64,000 nucleotides of DNA from Paenibacillus sp. VTT E-133291. GTDB taxonomy: Bacteria > Bacillota > Bacilli > Paenibacillales > Paenibacillaceae. The translations under genes and the position numbers were made by a program. The stretch is from the NCBI RefSeq assembly GCF_002264395.1, contig NZ_NFVA01000025.1:1-64000 (forward strand). Reading direction: 5' to 3'. The notes under the pieces are model-generated. The model searched no databases. It was given only the letters and a program-made list of their open reading frames with translations, and was not told the DNA's origin. This document shows, in pieces, positions 1 to 9,264 of this stretch; within the stretch, counting starts at the first letter, position 1, and each line of letters begins with the position of its first letter.

Positions 1-95
1 TACGAAGTGAGCTTTCCTACGGAAAGCTTTTAGTCGGTCGCTGACGCTCCTACAGTTCCAAACCTCCTCTTCGGTACTCCTTTTCCCTAACTAAA
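1..95. repeat. Possible dispersed intergenic element at the window edge
   Basis: No open frame with a ribosome binding site is visible here. The stretch holds a small hairpin (AGCTTTCC / GGAAAGCT, about positions 10-29) and a GC-richer tract unlike the very AT-rich DNA that follows (100-235). Its look recalls short repeats common in Paenibacillus intergenic DNA, but there is no second copy in this window, so this is a weak inference. Positions 96-235 hold a TTCAAC tandem tract, AT-rich promoter-like DNA and a short GATAGCA tandem repeat just before the LysR gene. Confidence 0.25.
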
Positions 96-235
96 GATTC
101 AAGTTCAACTTCAACTTCAACTTTATACCTGTATTGTAAATCAGTTATAATCATAAATATAATATATCTTTAAACCAAAATTATATATTTAATATATGAA
201 TCAAACGATAGCAGATAGCAGATAGGAGCTTAACC

Positions 236-1132
236 ATGAATCTACACGCCTTACGCTTATTCCATGTGATCGCATCAACGGGTAGCGTGACGCGCGCCTC
301 TGAAGTATTAAATATCAGTCAGCCTGCGATTACGGCTCAGATCAAGAAATTCGAAAAGGAACTATCCTTCGCCCTGTTCAAGCCTCAAGGTAGAGGAATT
401 GCTTTAACGGATGCGGGTGAAGAGCTTGCCCTACTCGCAAAAAGACTGTTCGCTGTCGAACAGCAGATCGAACAATTCACTCAGGATTATGTTAATGGCA
501 CGAATGGAAGTATACGCCTAGCCGCGACGTATTTGCCTGCTCATTTCCTTATCCCTACCTGGATCGCAAAGTTCAAGCAACAATATGAGCAAGTAGAAAT
601 GGTGATTACGACCACCAATTCAAGCGATGCCCTGAAGCAGCTGTTAAATGTAGACGTGGATATGGCGATTTACGGAGGGATTTCCGAGGCCTATCCAGAT
701 ACGATCCGGACAGAGGAGTTATTTCAGGATGAGTTATGGTTTGTGGTCGCACCCCATCACCCCTATGCGAATAAGCAGATTTCTTTATCCGAAATGATGA
801 AGGAGCCTTTTGTCATGCGTGAGGAAGGGAGTTCGACGAGAGAGCGATTATTATCGTTATGCCGTACATATAATACGCCAGTTCCCACAATCTCTTTGCA
901 ATTTAACGGACTTCATGAAGCGATCCAAGCCGTTATCGCCGGGTATGGCGCCAACTTCGTCTCTTCACTCGTTGTTCGCGAAGATGTTGAACGGGGAGAG
1001 TTATGCCGAGTTTATGTTGAAGGCATACATCTGAAGAATAGCATTGCGATTTGTACGCGAAAAAATGAACCGTTATCCGCCTCGGCGGCAAACCTTATTC
1101 AAATGATTCGCCAAAATCCTTATACCGTTTAG
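236..1132 (+). CDS. LysR-family transcriptional regulator
   Basis: This 298-residue protein has the classic LysR layout. An N-terminal winged helix-turn-helix (about residues 1-60, with SVTRASEVLNISQPAITAQI as recognition region) is followed by a linker helix and a periplasmic-binding-like effector domain (about 90-290). LysR proteins usually act as tetramers that respond to a small metabolite. The ATG is preceded by ATAGGAG at good spacing. The gene stands alone: it ends in a strong terminator and the next gene is convergent, so no target can be named from context. Full length for the family; family call secure, effector unknown. Confidence 0.9.
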   Translation: MNLHALRLFHVIASTGSVTRASEVLNISQPAITAQIKKFEKELSFALFKPQGRGIALTDAGEELALLAKRLFAVEQQIEQFTQDYVNGTNGSIRLAATYLPAHFLIPTWIAKFKQQYEQVEMVITTTNSSDALKQLLNVDVDMAIYGGISEAYPDTIRTEELFQDELWFVVAPHHPYANKQISLSEMMKEPFVMREEGSSTRERLLSLCRTYNTPVPTISLQFNGLHEAIQAVIAGYGANFVSSLVVREDVERGELCRVYVEGIHLKNSIAICTRKNEPLSASAANLIQMIRQNPYTV

Positions 1133-1145
1133 GAATTCCAAAAAA

Positions 1146-1187
1146 GACTGCTCTCTAGGCTGAATATATTCAGCCTGGAGAGCAGTC
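1146..1187. terminator. Bidirectional terminator between LysR and MFS genes
   Basis: A near-perfect inverted repeat with arms GACTGCTCTC and GAGAGCAGTC, extended by GGCTGAATATATTCAGCC, lies between two convergent genes. An A-run precedes it, so on the minus strand it ends in a T-run; the plus-strand tail is weaker. Confidence 0.8.
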
Positions 1188-1212
1188 CTTGTAATGCCTT
1201 TATTTGAACCTC

Positions 1213-2445
1213 TTACGCTTGTTTTTTCTCCGTTAAATAGTACAGGAAGGCTAAGATCGGCAGAGCCAGCCCGATCAAGCTGGTCAGACTCCAGCCGCCG
1301 TACGCATATGCCCAGCCCCCCAGTGAAGAACCAACGGCTCCTCCTACAAAAAATATCGCCATAAATAATCCGTTCAAACGTCCTCTCGCCTCGTTCCCAA
1401 GGGAATAAATCGCCCTTTGTCCAAGCACTAGATTACCCGATACCCCCATATCCAGCATGATGGCCGCTGCGACCAGCAATCCAAGGGTTACTCTCGAATC
1501 CTCCTGAAACAAGTAAGCTAGAAGAAAAGCCACAGCTGCCAGCACAAACGCAAGACCGGTCAGCGACCGGGTCCAGCCGCGGTCGGCTAATCTCCCGGCG
1601 ATGGGAGAAGCGATAGCCCCGGCTACTCCAGCCAGTGCAAACAAGGCAATGCCTTGCTGACTTAAATGATACGTATCGGACAGATGCAAAGAGACTGTCG
1701 TCCAAAACAGGCTGAAAGCGCCAAACAGGCTAGCCTGATATATTGCCCGGCGGCGCAGCACTGGCGTATTCTTCAGTAAAGTACCTAGCGAACGGATCAA
1801 TCCACCATAATTCATTGTAGGCACAGGCTGGCGCTGCGGCAGCACACGGGACAATAGAAGTGTTAATAAGGCAATCACTACTGCCGATATGGCATAAATC
1901 GCATGCCATCCCCACAATCCAGAGACAAAGCTAGCCAGTGGCCGGGCGAACATAATGCCGAGCAGCAGCCCACTCATTACATTACCGACCACCCGGCCGC
2001 GCTGCTCTTCAGCAGCCAGAAAAGACGCATACGGCACAAGAATCTGGGCAGCTACGGAACCGAGGCCAATGAACAGAGACGCTCCCAGAAAGATTGCAGC
2101 ATTCGGAGCTAGTGTGGCTGCTACCAGTGACACCACCACCACAGCCAGTGACGCCACAGTCAGGCGGCGATTTTCAATTATATCGCTAAGCGGTACTACG
2201 AACAAAAGTCCAAGAACGTATCCTACCTGGGTCAAAGTTACAATCAGACCTGCTGCCCCAGAAGAAAGCTGCGTAGCTTGGGCAATCTGTCCGATCAGGG
2301 TTTGGGCGTAATACAGATTAGCCACAATAAGTCCGCAGGAGGCCGCCAGTAACAATGTAATCCATCCAGGGATCGTTTTTCCTTCCGAATGTTCCTTTGC
2401 CGGATTTACTGAACTAACAGGATTCATTTGATTACCTTGATTCAT
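1213..2445 (-). CDS. MFS efflux transporter (12 TM)
   Basis: A 410-residue, very hydrophobic protein with about 12 transmembrane segments and the loop 2-3 signature of the major facilitator superfamily ([10 protein letters not shown]). The domain order fits drug/metabolite:H+ antiporters. The ATG has a GGGTGGAG binding site 5 nt upstream. It is divergently paired with a TetR repressor, and its promoter (TTTACA, 17 nt, TATATT on the minus strand) carries a perfect 14-bp palindrome inside the spacer. The obvious inference is an exporter repressed by its neighbour and induced by a toxic substrate. The substrate cannot be told from sequence. Confidence 0.88.
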   Translation of the reverse strand: MNQGNQMNPVSSVNPAKEHSEGKTIPGWITLLLAASCGLIVANLYYAQTLIGQIAQATQLSSGAAGLIVTLTQVGYVLGLLFVVPLSDIIENRRLTVASLAVVVVSLVAATLAPNAAIFLGASLFIGLGSVAAQILVPYASFLAAEEQRGRVVGNVMSGLLLGIMFARPLASFVSGLWGWHAIYAISAVVIALLTLLLSRVLPQRQPVPTMNYGGLIRSLGTLLKNTPVLRRRAIYQASLFGAFSLFWTTVSLHLSDTYHLSQQGIALFALAGVAGAIASPIAGRLADRGWTRSLTGLAFVLAAVAFLLAYLFQEDSRVTLGLLVAAAIMLDMGVSGNLVLGQRAIYSLGNEARGRLNGLFMAIFFVGGAVGSSLGGWAYAYGGWSLTSLIGLALPILAFLYYLTEKKQA

Positions 2446-2473
2446 AAGATCTCCACCCTTCGATTTTTAATAC

Positions 2474-2488
2474 TGAACGCAACGTTCA
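2474..2488. promoter_or_regulatory. Putative TetR operator O1 (downstream of MFS promoter)
   Basis: TGAACG-CAA-CGTTCA is an inverted repeat with the same half-site as the 14-bp palindrome at 2508-2521. It lies between the MFS promoter and its start codon, where bound repressor could block elongation. Assignment to the adjacent TetR protein is inferred from position. Confidence 0.6.
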
Positions 2489-2500
2489 TTAATTAATTTA

Positions 2501-2529
2501 AATATATACTGAACGTTCAGTTTTGTAAA
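2501..2529 (-). promoter_or_regulatory. MFS promoter with operator O2 in the spacer
   Basis: On the minus strand TTTACA (2524-2529), a 17-nt spacer and TATATT (2501-2506) form a good SigA promoter. The spacer contains the perfect palindrome ACTGAACGTTCAGT at 2508-2521, a classic site for steric repression. Confidence 0.75.
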
Positions 2530-2536
2530 TAGGTGA

Positions 2537-2577
2537 TTGGCTACTTCTTAAAATATTTTGTATAATGAACGTACAGT
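2537..2577 (+). promoter_or_regulatory. tetR promoter with operator O3
   Basis: TTGGCT (2537-2542), an 18-nt spacer and TATAAT (2561-2566) form a promoter for the TetR gene. The sequence AATGAACGTACAGT (2564-2577), a near copy of the O2 palindrome, overlaps the -10 box, so the repressor probably also limits its own synthesis. Confidence 0.6.
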
Positions 2578-2633
2578 TTCTTTTTTTTGATCGCAAGTAA
2601 AATAAAGGATAGATTAGTCGGGAGGGATCTCTT

Positions 2634-3209
2634 ATGGATAAAAAAAGAGGACGGCCGCGCAATAACGAAGCGGAGGCTTCTATTCTGGCAGCATCGTATG
2701 ATCTACTGCTGGAGACTGGATTTGGTGCGGTGACCGTAGAGAAAATTGCGGAACGGGCCAAGGTAAGTAAAGCGACCATTTATAAATGGTGGCCTAACAA
2801 AGCAGCTGTCGTCATGGACGGCTACCTCACTGCAGCATCCGCAAGATTGCCAGTGCCGGACACCGGTTCGGTCAGGGACGATATTATGATCCATGCCACG
2901 AATCTGGCTAATTTTTTTCGCAGCCGAGAAGGAAAAGTAATTACCGAATTGATCGGTGAGGGACAATTCGATGCTGGCCTTGCTGAGGCCTATCGTGCGA
3001 GGTTCTTCGCTCCCCGCCGCCAAGAGGCGCGACAGTTGTTGGAGCGCGGGGTGACCCGAGGCCAATTAAAAACGGAGCTGGATATTGGGATCACGATTGA
3101 TCTGCTCTATGGACCGATATTTTATCGGCTTCTAATCACAGGGGATGAGCTGGACGAAGCTTTTGTGAAATATTTGATCACCTCTGCCTTTGAGGGCATC
3201 AAAGCATAA
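2634..3209 (+). CDS. TetR/AcrR-family repressor
   Basis: This 191-residue protein has a TetR N-terminal DNA-binding domain (about residues 10-55, with VEKIAERAKVSKATIYKWW as the helix-turn-helix) and an all-helical C-terminal ligand-binding and dimerisation domain. GGGAGG precedes the ATG. It is transcribed away from an MFS exporter, and three related inverted repeats fill the shared 188-bp intergenic region. It therefore probably represses the exporter and itself, with release by an exported compound. Full length; no oddities. Confidence 0.9.
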   Translation: MDKKRGRPRNNEAEASILAASYDLLLETGFGAVTVEKIAERAKVSKATIYKWWPNKAAVVMDGYLTAASARLPVPDTGSVRDDIMIHATNLANFFRSREGKVITELIGEGQFDAGLAEAYRARFFAPRRQEARQLLERGVTRGQLKTELDIGITIDLLYGPIFYRLLITGDELDEAFVKYLITSAFEGIKA

Positions 3210-3217
3210 TCAAAAAA

Positions 3218-3237
3218 GCCATCCTTTGCAGGATGGC
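3218..3237. terminator. Terminator between tetR and NUDIX genes
   Basis: GCCATCC-TTTGCA-GGATGGC hairpin with an A-run on the left flank, between convergent genes. On the minus strand it ends in a T-run. Confidence 0.8.
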
Positions 3238-3251
3238 CTATCACTTTTATT

Positions 3252-3734
3252 TTACACCGTTCGATCCAAATTAACTTCAAACGTGTCCCCAGTTACATAA
3301 TCCATATACCTCGTATTCCCATCGTAATCCAAATAAGCTTGATAGCGGGTACGAATAGCCGGTTGTGTAATCCAATCCAGCACTTTCTCTCTTGCCACCC
3401 ACATCACTTCAGAGGTTTCCTCCGAGGTACATAATTCCCCACCCACGGGCTTGCAGATAAAATCAAACATGACCTTAGTAGGAACATCGGTTACACCGTC
3501 ATACCATTTATGAATGCCTGTATTCGAATACACACCAATCAATTGAGATACCGTGACATCTATTCCACTTTCCTCTTTAATCTCTCGAATTAATGCATCC
3601 ACCAGGTTCTCTCCGACCTCTACTTGTCCACCAGGGAATACCCATCCACCATCATGCGTCTTTACTAAAAGGATATCTCCTTGTTCATTTTCTGCGAATC
3701 CACCTGCTGCTACAATATGTGTTGGCCATGCCAT
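3252..3734 (-). CDS. NUDIX hydrolase
   Basis: A 160-residue protein with a complete Nudix box: GQVEVGE, then REIKEESGI with the metal-binding REUxEE core. Nudix enzymes cleave nucleoside diphosphates linked to another group, often for housecleaning or signalling. I chose the ATG at 3734 because AGAGGTG lies 6 nt upstream; a GTG three codons earlier overlaps that binding site. It sits 33 nt downstream of the ABC exporter gene on the same strand and is probably co-transcribed with it. A small hairpin (CCTCTT / AAGAGG) covers part of its ribosome binding site. Substrate unknown. Confidence 0.88.
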   Translation of the reverse strand: MAWPTHIVAAGGFAENEQGDILLVKTHDGGWVFPGGQVEVGENLVDALIREIKEESGIDVTVSQLIGVYSNTGIHKWYDGVTDVPTKVMFDFICKPVGGELCTSEETSEVMWVAREKVLDWITQPAIRTRYQAYLDYDGNTRYMDYVTGDTFEVNLDRTV

Positions 3735-3767
3735 AGACTGCACCTCTTTTTAGAAGAGGTTAACAAT

Positions 3768-5483
3768 TTAATCAGCATTTGTAAACGATATTTTTCTATT
3801 CCACAACGCTTTAAAAGCTTCACAATGCGCTATCAAATCATCAAACTTCCCTTCACCCACGACCGAACCTTGATCCACTACCAGTATCTTATCAACATCT
3901 TTTATAAAATTTAGCCGGTGTGCAACAATAATGATGGTTTTGTCCTGAAATTCCTGCAAAATCGTCTCCATAAGGCTTTGCTCCGTAATATTATCAAGTG
4001 CTGACACTGGCTCATCCAGAATTAGAATGTTTCTTTTCTGAGCAATGATTCTGGCAAAAGCTAATCGCTGTCTTTCCCCGCCTGATAATTTGACGCCTTT
4101 TTCACCTACCAATGTATCTAGACGATCCGGTAATTGGCTTACCTTTTCCTGCAGATGAACCTTCTCCAAAATTTCATACAACACTTCATCGGATAAGGAA
4201 TGCTCATCAAATATAATATTGTCCCTAATCGTAGCGTCAAAAATCGGCGTGTCTTGTGATAAGTAAGAGATATGATCATAGTAGCTATCCAGATGGATCT
4301 CATCGATATCTTTACCATCCAATAAGAGTTCACCTTCGTCCTTTTTTAATAAGCCTACGATTAACTTAATCAGGGTTGATTTCCCGCCCCCACTTAATCC
4401 GACAATAGCAACCGACGTTCCTCTCGCAATTGAAAAGGATAGATGATTCAAGATCTTCACTTGTCCATAATCAAAAGATACATCCCTAAATTCAATATTA
4501 CCTTGGATCTCAGTGATAACTTCTCCTCGTTCTAGATTCTTATCTTCTGGGGCATAAATAAATTCCTCGAATCTTTTGTAGGTCACTCTATTCAGTCTGT
4601 AATCTACAAAGAGGACATTGAAGATAGCAATCGGCGAATAAATCTTATCAATAAACATAAACAAAGCGACCACAATACCAAGTGATGTCTCACCTGCGAC
4701 AATGCTTTTTACACCGTAAATCAGGACAACAACTTTAATAATCGTGACAAACAACTCAAATATCGCGAAAAAAGCTTCATGGATCATTTGTAGCTGAGCA
4801 TTTTTGTGAATGATAGTGCGTGCGGTGTGGCTTAATTTATCGATCTCTTTCTCATATCTTTTGTTCGTCCGGAAGACGACCAATTCCATAAATCCACGGA
4901 TAGAGAATCTGGACATCTTTTCTTGTTCCTGTAGAATGGTTGCCTTCATCGCATACAGAAATTTCAACAGCAGATTCGTTATCAAAAAGACGACCACGTA
5001 GCCAGCTGCAATCACTACCATGATCCTTAAATCATAGAAGCTGATAAAGATAAGACTGAACAGAAGCGTGGGCAATAACTCATGTAAAGTTTTAAGGAAA
5101 AAGGAGAAAATCATGCTGTTCCCAGCCGCCGCTCCATTCTCGATCACTTTAATCATCTGCCCTGTGCCGATATCCTGATAGGCTTGATAGTCGATTTTGG
5201 ATATTTTAGATAGTGCAAGTATCTTTAATCGCTCCGTTATACTGTTCGATAAATACACGCTAGGGTATTCATCTACATAATTTAGAATTACCACCCCAGC
5301 CAGCAAAACCCCATACATCATAATCAAATTCAATATTTCATCAAAGCTGCTGATCATCGTGGCCTTGTCTAATATTTTTTGAAACACTACAATGCCTAAA
5401 CTACTCAGTAGCTGAATCGTAAAACCCAATAAAATATAACCGCATATCCACCATTTCAGGTGAGCTAGACTCTTTTTCAACAT
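3768..5483 (-). CDS. ABC exporter half-transporter (fused TMD-NBD)
   Basis: A 571-residue exporter-type ABC protein: six transmembrane helices over about residues 1-310, then a nucleotide-binding domain. Walker A (GLSGGGKST), signature (LSGGERQR), Walker B (ILILDEP) and the switch histidine (AHR) are all intact. Such half-transporters dimerise to export drugs, peptides or lipids. Start ATG preceded by GGGG about 9 nt upstream. Its own promoter lies at the end of the GH127 gene. Between promoter and gene are a 9-codon leader peptide and a long terminator hairpin, so expression is probably controlled by attenuation, as for several antibiotic-inducible exporters. Downstream is a NUDIX gene. Substrate unknown. 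Confidence 0.88.
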   Translation of the reverse strand: MLKKSLAHLKWWICGYILLGFTIQLLSSLGIVVFQKILDKATMISSFDEILNLIMMYGVLLAGVVILNYVDEYPSVYLSNSITERLKILALSKISKIDYQAYQDIGTGQMIKVIENGAAAGNSMIFSFFLKTLHELLPTLLFSLIFISFYDLRIMVVIAAGYVVVFLITNLLLKFLYAMKATILQEQEKMSRFSIRGFMELVVFRTNKRYEKEIDKLSHTARTIIHKNAQLQMIHEAFFAIFELFVTIIKVVVLIYGVKSIVAGETSLGIVVALFMFIDKIYSPIAIFNVLFVDYRLNRVTYKRFEEFIYAPEDKNLERGEVITEIQGNIEFRDVSFDYGQVKILNHLSFSIARGTSVAIVGLSGGGKSTLIKLIVGLLKKDEGELLLDGKDIDEIHLDSYYDHISYLSQDTPIFDATIRDNIIFDEHSLSDEVLYEILEKVHLQEKVSQLPDRLDTLVGEKGVKLSGGERQRLAFARIIAQKRNILILDEPVSALDNITEQSLMETILQEFQDKTIIIVAHRLNFIKDVDKILVVDQGSVVGEGKFDDLIAHCEAFKALWNRKISFTNAD

Positions 5484-5520
5484 ATCGTTAATCCCCTATC
5501 TTTTAATTGAATGCAAAAAA

Positions 5521-5602
5521 GCCAGGCAACCCCCAACATCCAACTGTAAAAAACCATCCACAAATAAACGGTTCTCTAAGTCAAATAGGTTAAGTGCCTG
5601 GC
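5521..5602 (-). terminator. Attenuator terminator in the ABC exporter leader
   Basis: On the minus strand GCCAGGCA (5595-5602) pairs with TGCCTGGC (5521-5528), extended by AAA/TTT, and is followed by a run of six T just before the exporter gene. The 66-nt loop is long. Within it ACCGTT (near 5570) can instead pair with AACGGT (near 5630), which offers a mutually exclusive antiterminator. It lies upstream of the gene it controls. Confidence 0.7.
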
Positions 5603-5713
5603 TTTATAGAAATAGCTGCCTATGGCACCGTTCAAAGCTCTAGTTCATGGATCAAAAGGATAGACTTCTCCCTTGATAGCTGGTACGCGTTTCACCCAGC
5701 CCGATAACTAGTT
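5603..5713 (-). promoter_or_regulatory. Structured 5' leader of the ABC exporter mRNA
   Basis: Between the leader-peptide stop and the terminator the minus-strand RNA can fold as a three-way junction. CUAGUU (starting in the leader stop codon) pairs with AACUAG near 5640-5645. Two hairpins lie inside it: GCUGG/CCAGC and AUCAAGGGA/UCCUUUUGAU. It matches no riboswitch class I know. Because the closing stem begins at the leader stop codon, ribosome position on the leader should decide the fold. Confidence 0.55.
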
Positions 5714-5737
5714 ACTTCGAACGATACGGAACGACAT
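5708..5737 (-). CDS. Leader peptide MSFRIVRSN
   Basis: A 9-codon open frame (ATG at 5737, TAG at 5708-5710) with a very good binding site, TGAGGTG, 6 nt upstream of the ATG and about 30 nt from a near-consensus promoter. Its stop codon overlaps the first strand of the leader's closing stem. Short leaders like this control erm, cat and ABC resistance genes by drug-dependent ribosome stalling. The Arg-Ile-Val-Arg run would be a plausible stall site, though it is not the known Arg/Lys-X-Arg/Lys macrolide motif. Function inferred from position only. Confidence 0.6.
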   Translation of the reverse strand: MSFRIVRSN

Positions 5738-5768
5738 CCATTTCACCTCAATTAAAAGAATTGCTCCT

Positions 5769-5797
5769 ATTATAATTCTCGAAGCTTTATTATTCAA
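5769..5797 (-). promoter_or_regulatory. Promoter of the attenuated ABC exporter unit
   Basis: TTGAAT (5792-5797), exactly 17 nt, and TATAAT (5769-5774) on the minus strand. The -35 overlaps the GH127 stop codon, so the exporter unit starts where the hydrolase gene ends. Confidence 0.75.
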
Positions 5798-8046
5798 GAA
5801 TTACGTTTAACGATACGTAGTCCGGCCACTTGGCCCACCTTATGTCCTTCATGCGAAGCAAACTTGATTGTAGTAGCTGATGCACCACCCGTGACCAACT
5901 GCGGAAGCTCGTAACGAATCGTCACCAGCTTGTTCATCTCTTCAGACTCAAGGACACCTAGTCCAAGCCGTTCACCATCTGCCGTAATATCGAAGGCCAC
6001 CGAAGTATCGTTGGACTTCAAGTACGTTACCACCAGATCCACTTGCTCCTCTGGCAAGACTTCCATTGTGAAGGAGAACCAGCCATTGATCCAGCTATCG
6101 CGATACTTGCGGTTGTAGATTTTGCCTAAGCCTACATGCTCCCCTTTGAAATTATGGTCTCGTTCCGGCTGCATTTCAGCAGGTTGCACCGAATCTACGG
6201 TTAGCTGTTCAAGTACTAGATTGTTCTCAACAGCCTCGCGATATTCAGCCTCCACCAGCTTCCACTCCTCTGACGTGAACAAATCCCAATACACGGAATA
6301 ACGATGATCATGCATAGGGTAGAATGGACGAAGCTCATGGTCTCCTGCATATCCTAAACCTTTCATCCGGAACACATTTTTGCTCACATTTGACTGAATG
6401 AGGCTGTCTGTTAGCGTCTCGCGATCACCGATTAATACGGAAGCAAGCGCGCGGTCACGATTCAGCTCCGCATCTATTGGCCCGAAATCGCCTGCCAGCA
6501 CAAGGGGGCCGTAAAGGAACGTTATACGATTCGGGTTATCCGGCATCGCTTCGATTCTTACCGACATCGGAATATCATATGCGACAACGTCTCCATCCTG
6601 CCATACTCTATCCAAAGCTAGGTAGCTGGATTTACCTACATTCACAGGCACGTCTTCACCATTTACGCTAACGCTCATTCCTTGCTCAGCCCAGTACGGG
6701 TATCTTAGCTTCAATGCGAACTTCCTGGGCTGCGCTGCGCTGATCCGCAATACACCTTGTCCCTCTTCTGGGAATTTGGTCTCCTGCGTCAGACGGACAC
6801 CCTGCTCTTTCCAAGTCACCGTTGAAGGCACGTACTGATTAACATACAGCTCATCCTCACTATGGAAGTATAGCGCTGATCCATACATAGAATGACTTTC
6901 CATTCCTGAGCCTACACAGCATGTAAAGCTCTCAAACTGGGAGTTGAACGACTTATGTCCACCCATTTCGAGAGATACAAAATAACACACACGTCCATCT
7001 ACCGGCTCCTGAGAAGCTAGGATATGGTTATACATTGCACGTTCGTTGTAATCCGCATATGCCGCATAAGCATCCCACTGGAACATATGCTTGGTCAGCT
7101 TCAGCATGTTGTAGGTATTACACGTCTCACATGAACCCTCTCCCAATCGATCGTTCAGCTTATCCGGTTCGCCAAAATGCTCATTATAGCTGTTGCCGCC
7201 GATCACGTATGAATGATGATTAACGACCCGATCCCAGAAGAAGCGAGAGAGGCCTGCATAATGCTTCTGTCCCGTTACCTCATACTGTCTTGCCGCACCA
7301 ATAATCTTCGGAATCTGAGTATTGGCATGTCTTCCTGCTAATGTGTCTTTTTCTTCGGCAAGATCATTAAGGACTTCTCCATGGTAAAAGCTTTCGGCTA
7401 AAGCAAGGAAACGTTCATCCCCGGAATCCTCTCCCAAATCCGTCAGCGCTTCATTCATACCGCCAAACTCACAACGCAGCACCTCTTGGATCTGATCTTT
7501 ACTGAGCCCTGCGAAAATATCTTCAAGCCACAGCCCCAGCTTCGTTTCAATAACGAGTGCCTTCTGATTGCCGGCCAATCGATAAGCGTCGCGGAGACCT
7601 GCAAACAGCTTATGCATCGTATATAGCGGCACCCAACCCCCGTTAAGGTCAAAGCCCTGTGAGCGAATATCACCTGCCTTCACTTCCTCAAATAACTCTT
7701 TGCCACGAGGAATGCCGGAAATGAAGCCATTACCATGCGCAGCCTGACACAGCTCTAGTTCATCTACTACATAATTCACGCGTTTAAACAGCTCTTCATT
7801 CCCTGTTGAGGCATACATTAACGCACAGCCAGATAGATAATGACCTAGTGTATGGCCGCTAATGCCTTGAGATTCCCAGCCTTCATAGTGAGCAGCCTTA
7901 GGCTCTAAGCCAGCATATTGGCGAAAACGCGACAGAAGACGATCAGCCTCCAGCTTGAGTAAATAATCTTTATTTAACTCCATCGCATGGAGAAGTGGAC
8001 CTGACTCGATGCGTACGTTCTGCAAATCAAAAGCTTGCGTCTTCAA
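5794..8046 (-). CDS. GH127 (DUF1680) beta-L-arabinofuranosidase
   Basis: A 750-residue cytoplasmic glycoside hydrolase; there is no signal peptide. It has the family 127 active-site signatures: [16 protein letters not shown] (zinc-ligand Glu and Cys) and [13 protein letters not shown] (the paired cysteines, one of them the nucleophile in HypBA1). The N-terminal two thirds form the (alpha/alpha)6 barrel and the rest the beta-sandwich domains. These enzymes release L-arabinofuranose from plant hydroxyproline-rich glycoproteins or arabinans after import of the oligosaccharide. Start is a TTG with GAGGGAG 8 nt upstream. Divergent from an AraC regulator that probably activates it. No transporter gene is adjacent, so uptake must be encoded elsewhere. 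Confidence 0.88.
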   Translation of the reverse strand: MKTQAFDLQNVRIESGPLLHAMELNKDYLLKLEADRLLSRFRQYAGLEPKAAHYEGWESQGISGHTLGHYLSGCALMYASTGNEELFKRVNYVVDELELCQAAHGNGFISGIPRGKELFEEVKAGDIRSQGFDLNGGWVPLYTMHKLFAGLRDAYRLAGNQKALVIETKLGLWLEDIFAGLSKDQIQEVLRCEFGGMNEALTDLGEDSGDERFLALAESFYHGEVLNDLAEEKDTLAGRHANTQIPKIIGAARQYEVTGQKHYAGLSRFFWDRVVNHHSYVIGGNSYNEHFGEPDKLNDRLGEGSCETCNTYNMLKLTKHMFQWDAYAAYADYNERAMYNHILASQEPVDGRVCYFVSLEMGGHKSFNSQFESFTCCVGSGMESHSMYGSALYFHSEDELYVNQYVPSTVTWKEQGVRLTQETKFPEEGQGVLRISAAQPRKFALKLRYPYWAEQGMSVSVNGEDVPVNVGKSSYLALDRVWQDGDVVAYDIPMSVRIEAMPDNPNRITFLYGPLVLAGDFGPIDAELNRDRALASVLIGDRETLTDSLIQSNVSKNVFRMKGLGYAGDHELRPFYPMHDHRYSVYWDLFTSEEWKLVEAEYREAVENNLVLEQLTVDSVQPAEMQPERDHNFKGEHVGLGKIYNRKYRDSWINGWFSFTMEVLPEEQVDLVVTYLKSNDTSVAFDITADGERLGLGVLESEEMNKLVTIRYELPQLVTGGASATTIKFASHEGHKVGQVAGLRIVKRNS

Positions 8047-8191
8047 TGAAATCGCTCCCTCGCAATCTTGTCAGGGTGATATGACAAGTGTATATTTGTA
8101 TCCATAAGATAACACCCGAACGTTGATTTGTCGGTAGATCAGCCATACAAATGGTGGACAAATCCGACTTATTGATGGCTAGGAGGATCGC
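8047..8191. promoter_or_regulatory. Divergent GH127/AraC promoter region
   Basis: This 145-bp gap separates two divergent starts. It contains CCATACAAATGG (inverted repeat), TTGTCGG and ACAAATCCGAC elements that could be halves of an AraC-type operator. No near-consensus -35/-10 pair is visible for the hydrolase, which fits activator dependence. The operator assignment is inference. Confidence 0.35.
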
Positions 8192-9085
8192 ATGATCTAT
8201 TTGAAAATAAATGCAGATATACCTGTTCATTTTACGGCGGCAGGTGAATTCATCTCAGAAACGCCATGGAAACATGTAGAACGTGCAATGGGCAATTATG
8301 AGCTAATCATAGGCGTGAATGAAACGGTCTATTTGAGTGAGGAGGACAAAAGCTTCGAAGTGGGCCCTGATGAAGCTCTTTTGCTTATGCCTAATCGCAC
8401 ACATGTCGGCTATAGAGAATCATGGCCTGGGGTTAAATTTTATTGGTTTCATTTCGAGCTGACCCACGAGGGGGTATTGCTGAGTGAGGAGGAAATGAAG
8501 CCTGAAGCAGAAGAAATCTTGTCGCGTACACAGCGCTTATGGTCTGTACATGATCTATATCTGCCGCAGTTCATAAAAATCGAGCACAGTGACAGGATTC
8601 ATATTCTGGCAAATCAAATCCTCCATGTAGCTAACTCAGGATATTTGACCTATTCCAGTGTTAATTATTTGTTAACCTCACTCTTAATTGAGCTGTCTGA
8701 GCATGCGCTTCAGCCGTTCGCCAGTAAGCTAATCCGTCCGCAGCAAGATGTCACCTTTGTCAAAATAGCCGAGTGGACAAGGATTCATGCAGGAGAGCCT
8801 CTTACGGTGGCCATCATCGCGGAGAAATTCAATTACAACAAGGATTATTTAGCTCGTCTATTTAAACAACACACCTCGATGGGGCCTTTGGAGTATATTC
8901 ATTCCGTACGTGTGACTAAAGCGAAGGAGCTGCTAACCAGAACCGCCCTCAGCGTGAGGGAAATCGCGATAGAGACGGGGTTCACCGACGATAAATATTT
9001 CATGCGCCTCTTCCGCAAATACGAAAATATGACACCAACCCAATATCGTAACGCCTATCATAAGACGTTTATGAATAATGACTAA
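8192..9085 (+). CDS. AraC-family transcriptional regulator
   Basis: A 297-residue protein with an N-terminal cupin-like sensing domain (about 1-150, typical DEALLLMPNRTHVGYR segment) and a C-terminal AraC double helix-turn-helix (about 195-293). The second HTH has the usual signature VREIAIETGFTDDKYFMRLF followed by FRKYENMTPTQYR. AGGAGG lies 5 nt before the ATG. It is transcribed away from the GH127 arabinofuranosidase gene, so it most likely activates that gene in response to an arabinose-containing sugar. Family assignment is secure; the ligand is inferred from context. Confidence 0.9.
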   Translation: MIYLKINADIPVHFTAAGEFISETPWKHVERAMGNYELIIGVNETVYLSEEDKSFEVGPDEALLLMPNRTHVGYRESWPGVKFYWFHFELTHEGVLLSEEEMKPEAEEILSRTQRLWSVHDLYLPQFIKIEHSDRIHILANQILHVANSGYLTYSSVNYLLTSLLIELSEHALQPFASKLIRPQQDVTFVKIAEWTRIHAGEPLTVAIIAEKFNYNKDYLARLFKQHTSMGPLEYIHSVRVTKAKELLTRTALSVREIAIETGFTDDKYFMRLFRKYENMTPTQYRNAYHKTFMNND

Positions 9086-9201
9086 AGTAAAAAACTGCGG
9101 CAGGCTTCAACGTTTTGAAAAGAGTTTGAAACAACACTCCGTCCGCGGAGCCTCCGATAGATAATCAGGGAATTTCTCCCTAATTATTCTCAAGAAAAGA
9201 A

Positions 9202-9238
9202 GCTGCCTCTAAGTAGCATTCACTACTTTTGAGACAGC
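9202..9238. terminator. Bidirectional terminator between AraC and sigma-fusion genes
   Basis: Imperfect hairpin GCTGCCTCTAAGTAG / CTACTTTTGAGACAGC between convergent genes, with a T-rich tail on the minus strand. The remaining 9086-9201 holds nothing I recognise. Confidence 0.65.
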
Positions 9239-9264
9239 CCCTTCTCTAACTTACAATCTTTATA

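Noticed and set aside
5603..5713. T-box, SAM, TPP, purine or c-di-GMP riboswitch in the ABC exporter leader
   Set aside because: None of the conserved cores of these classes could be found; the peptide-based attenuator fits better.
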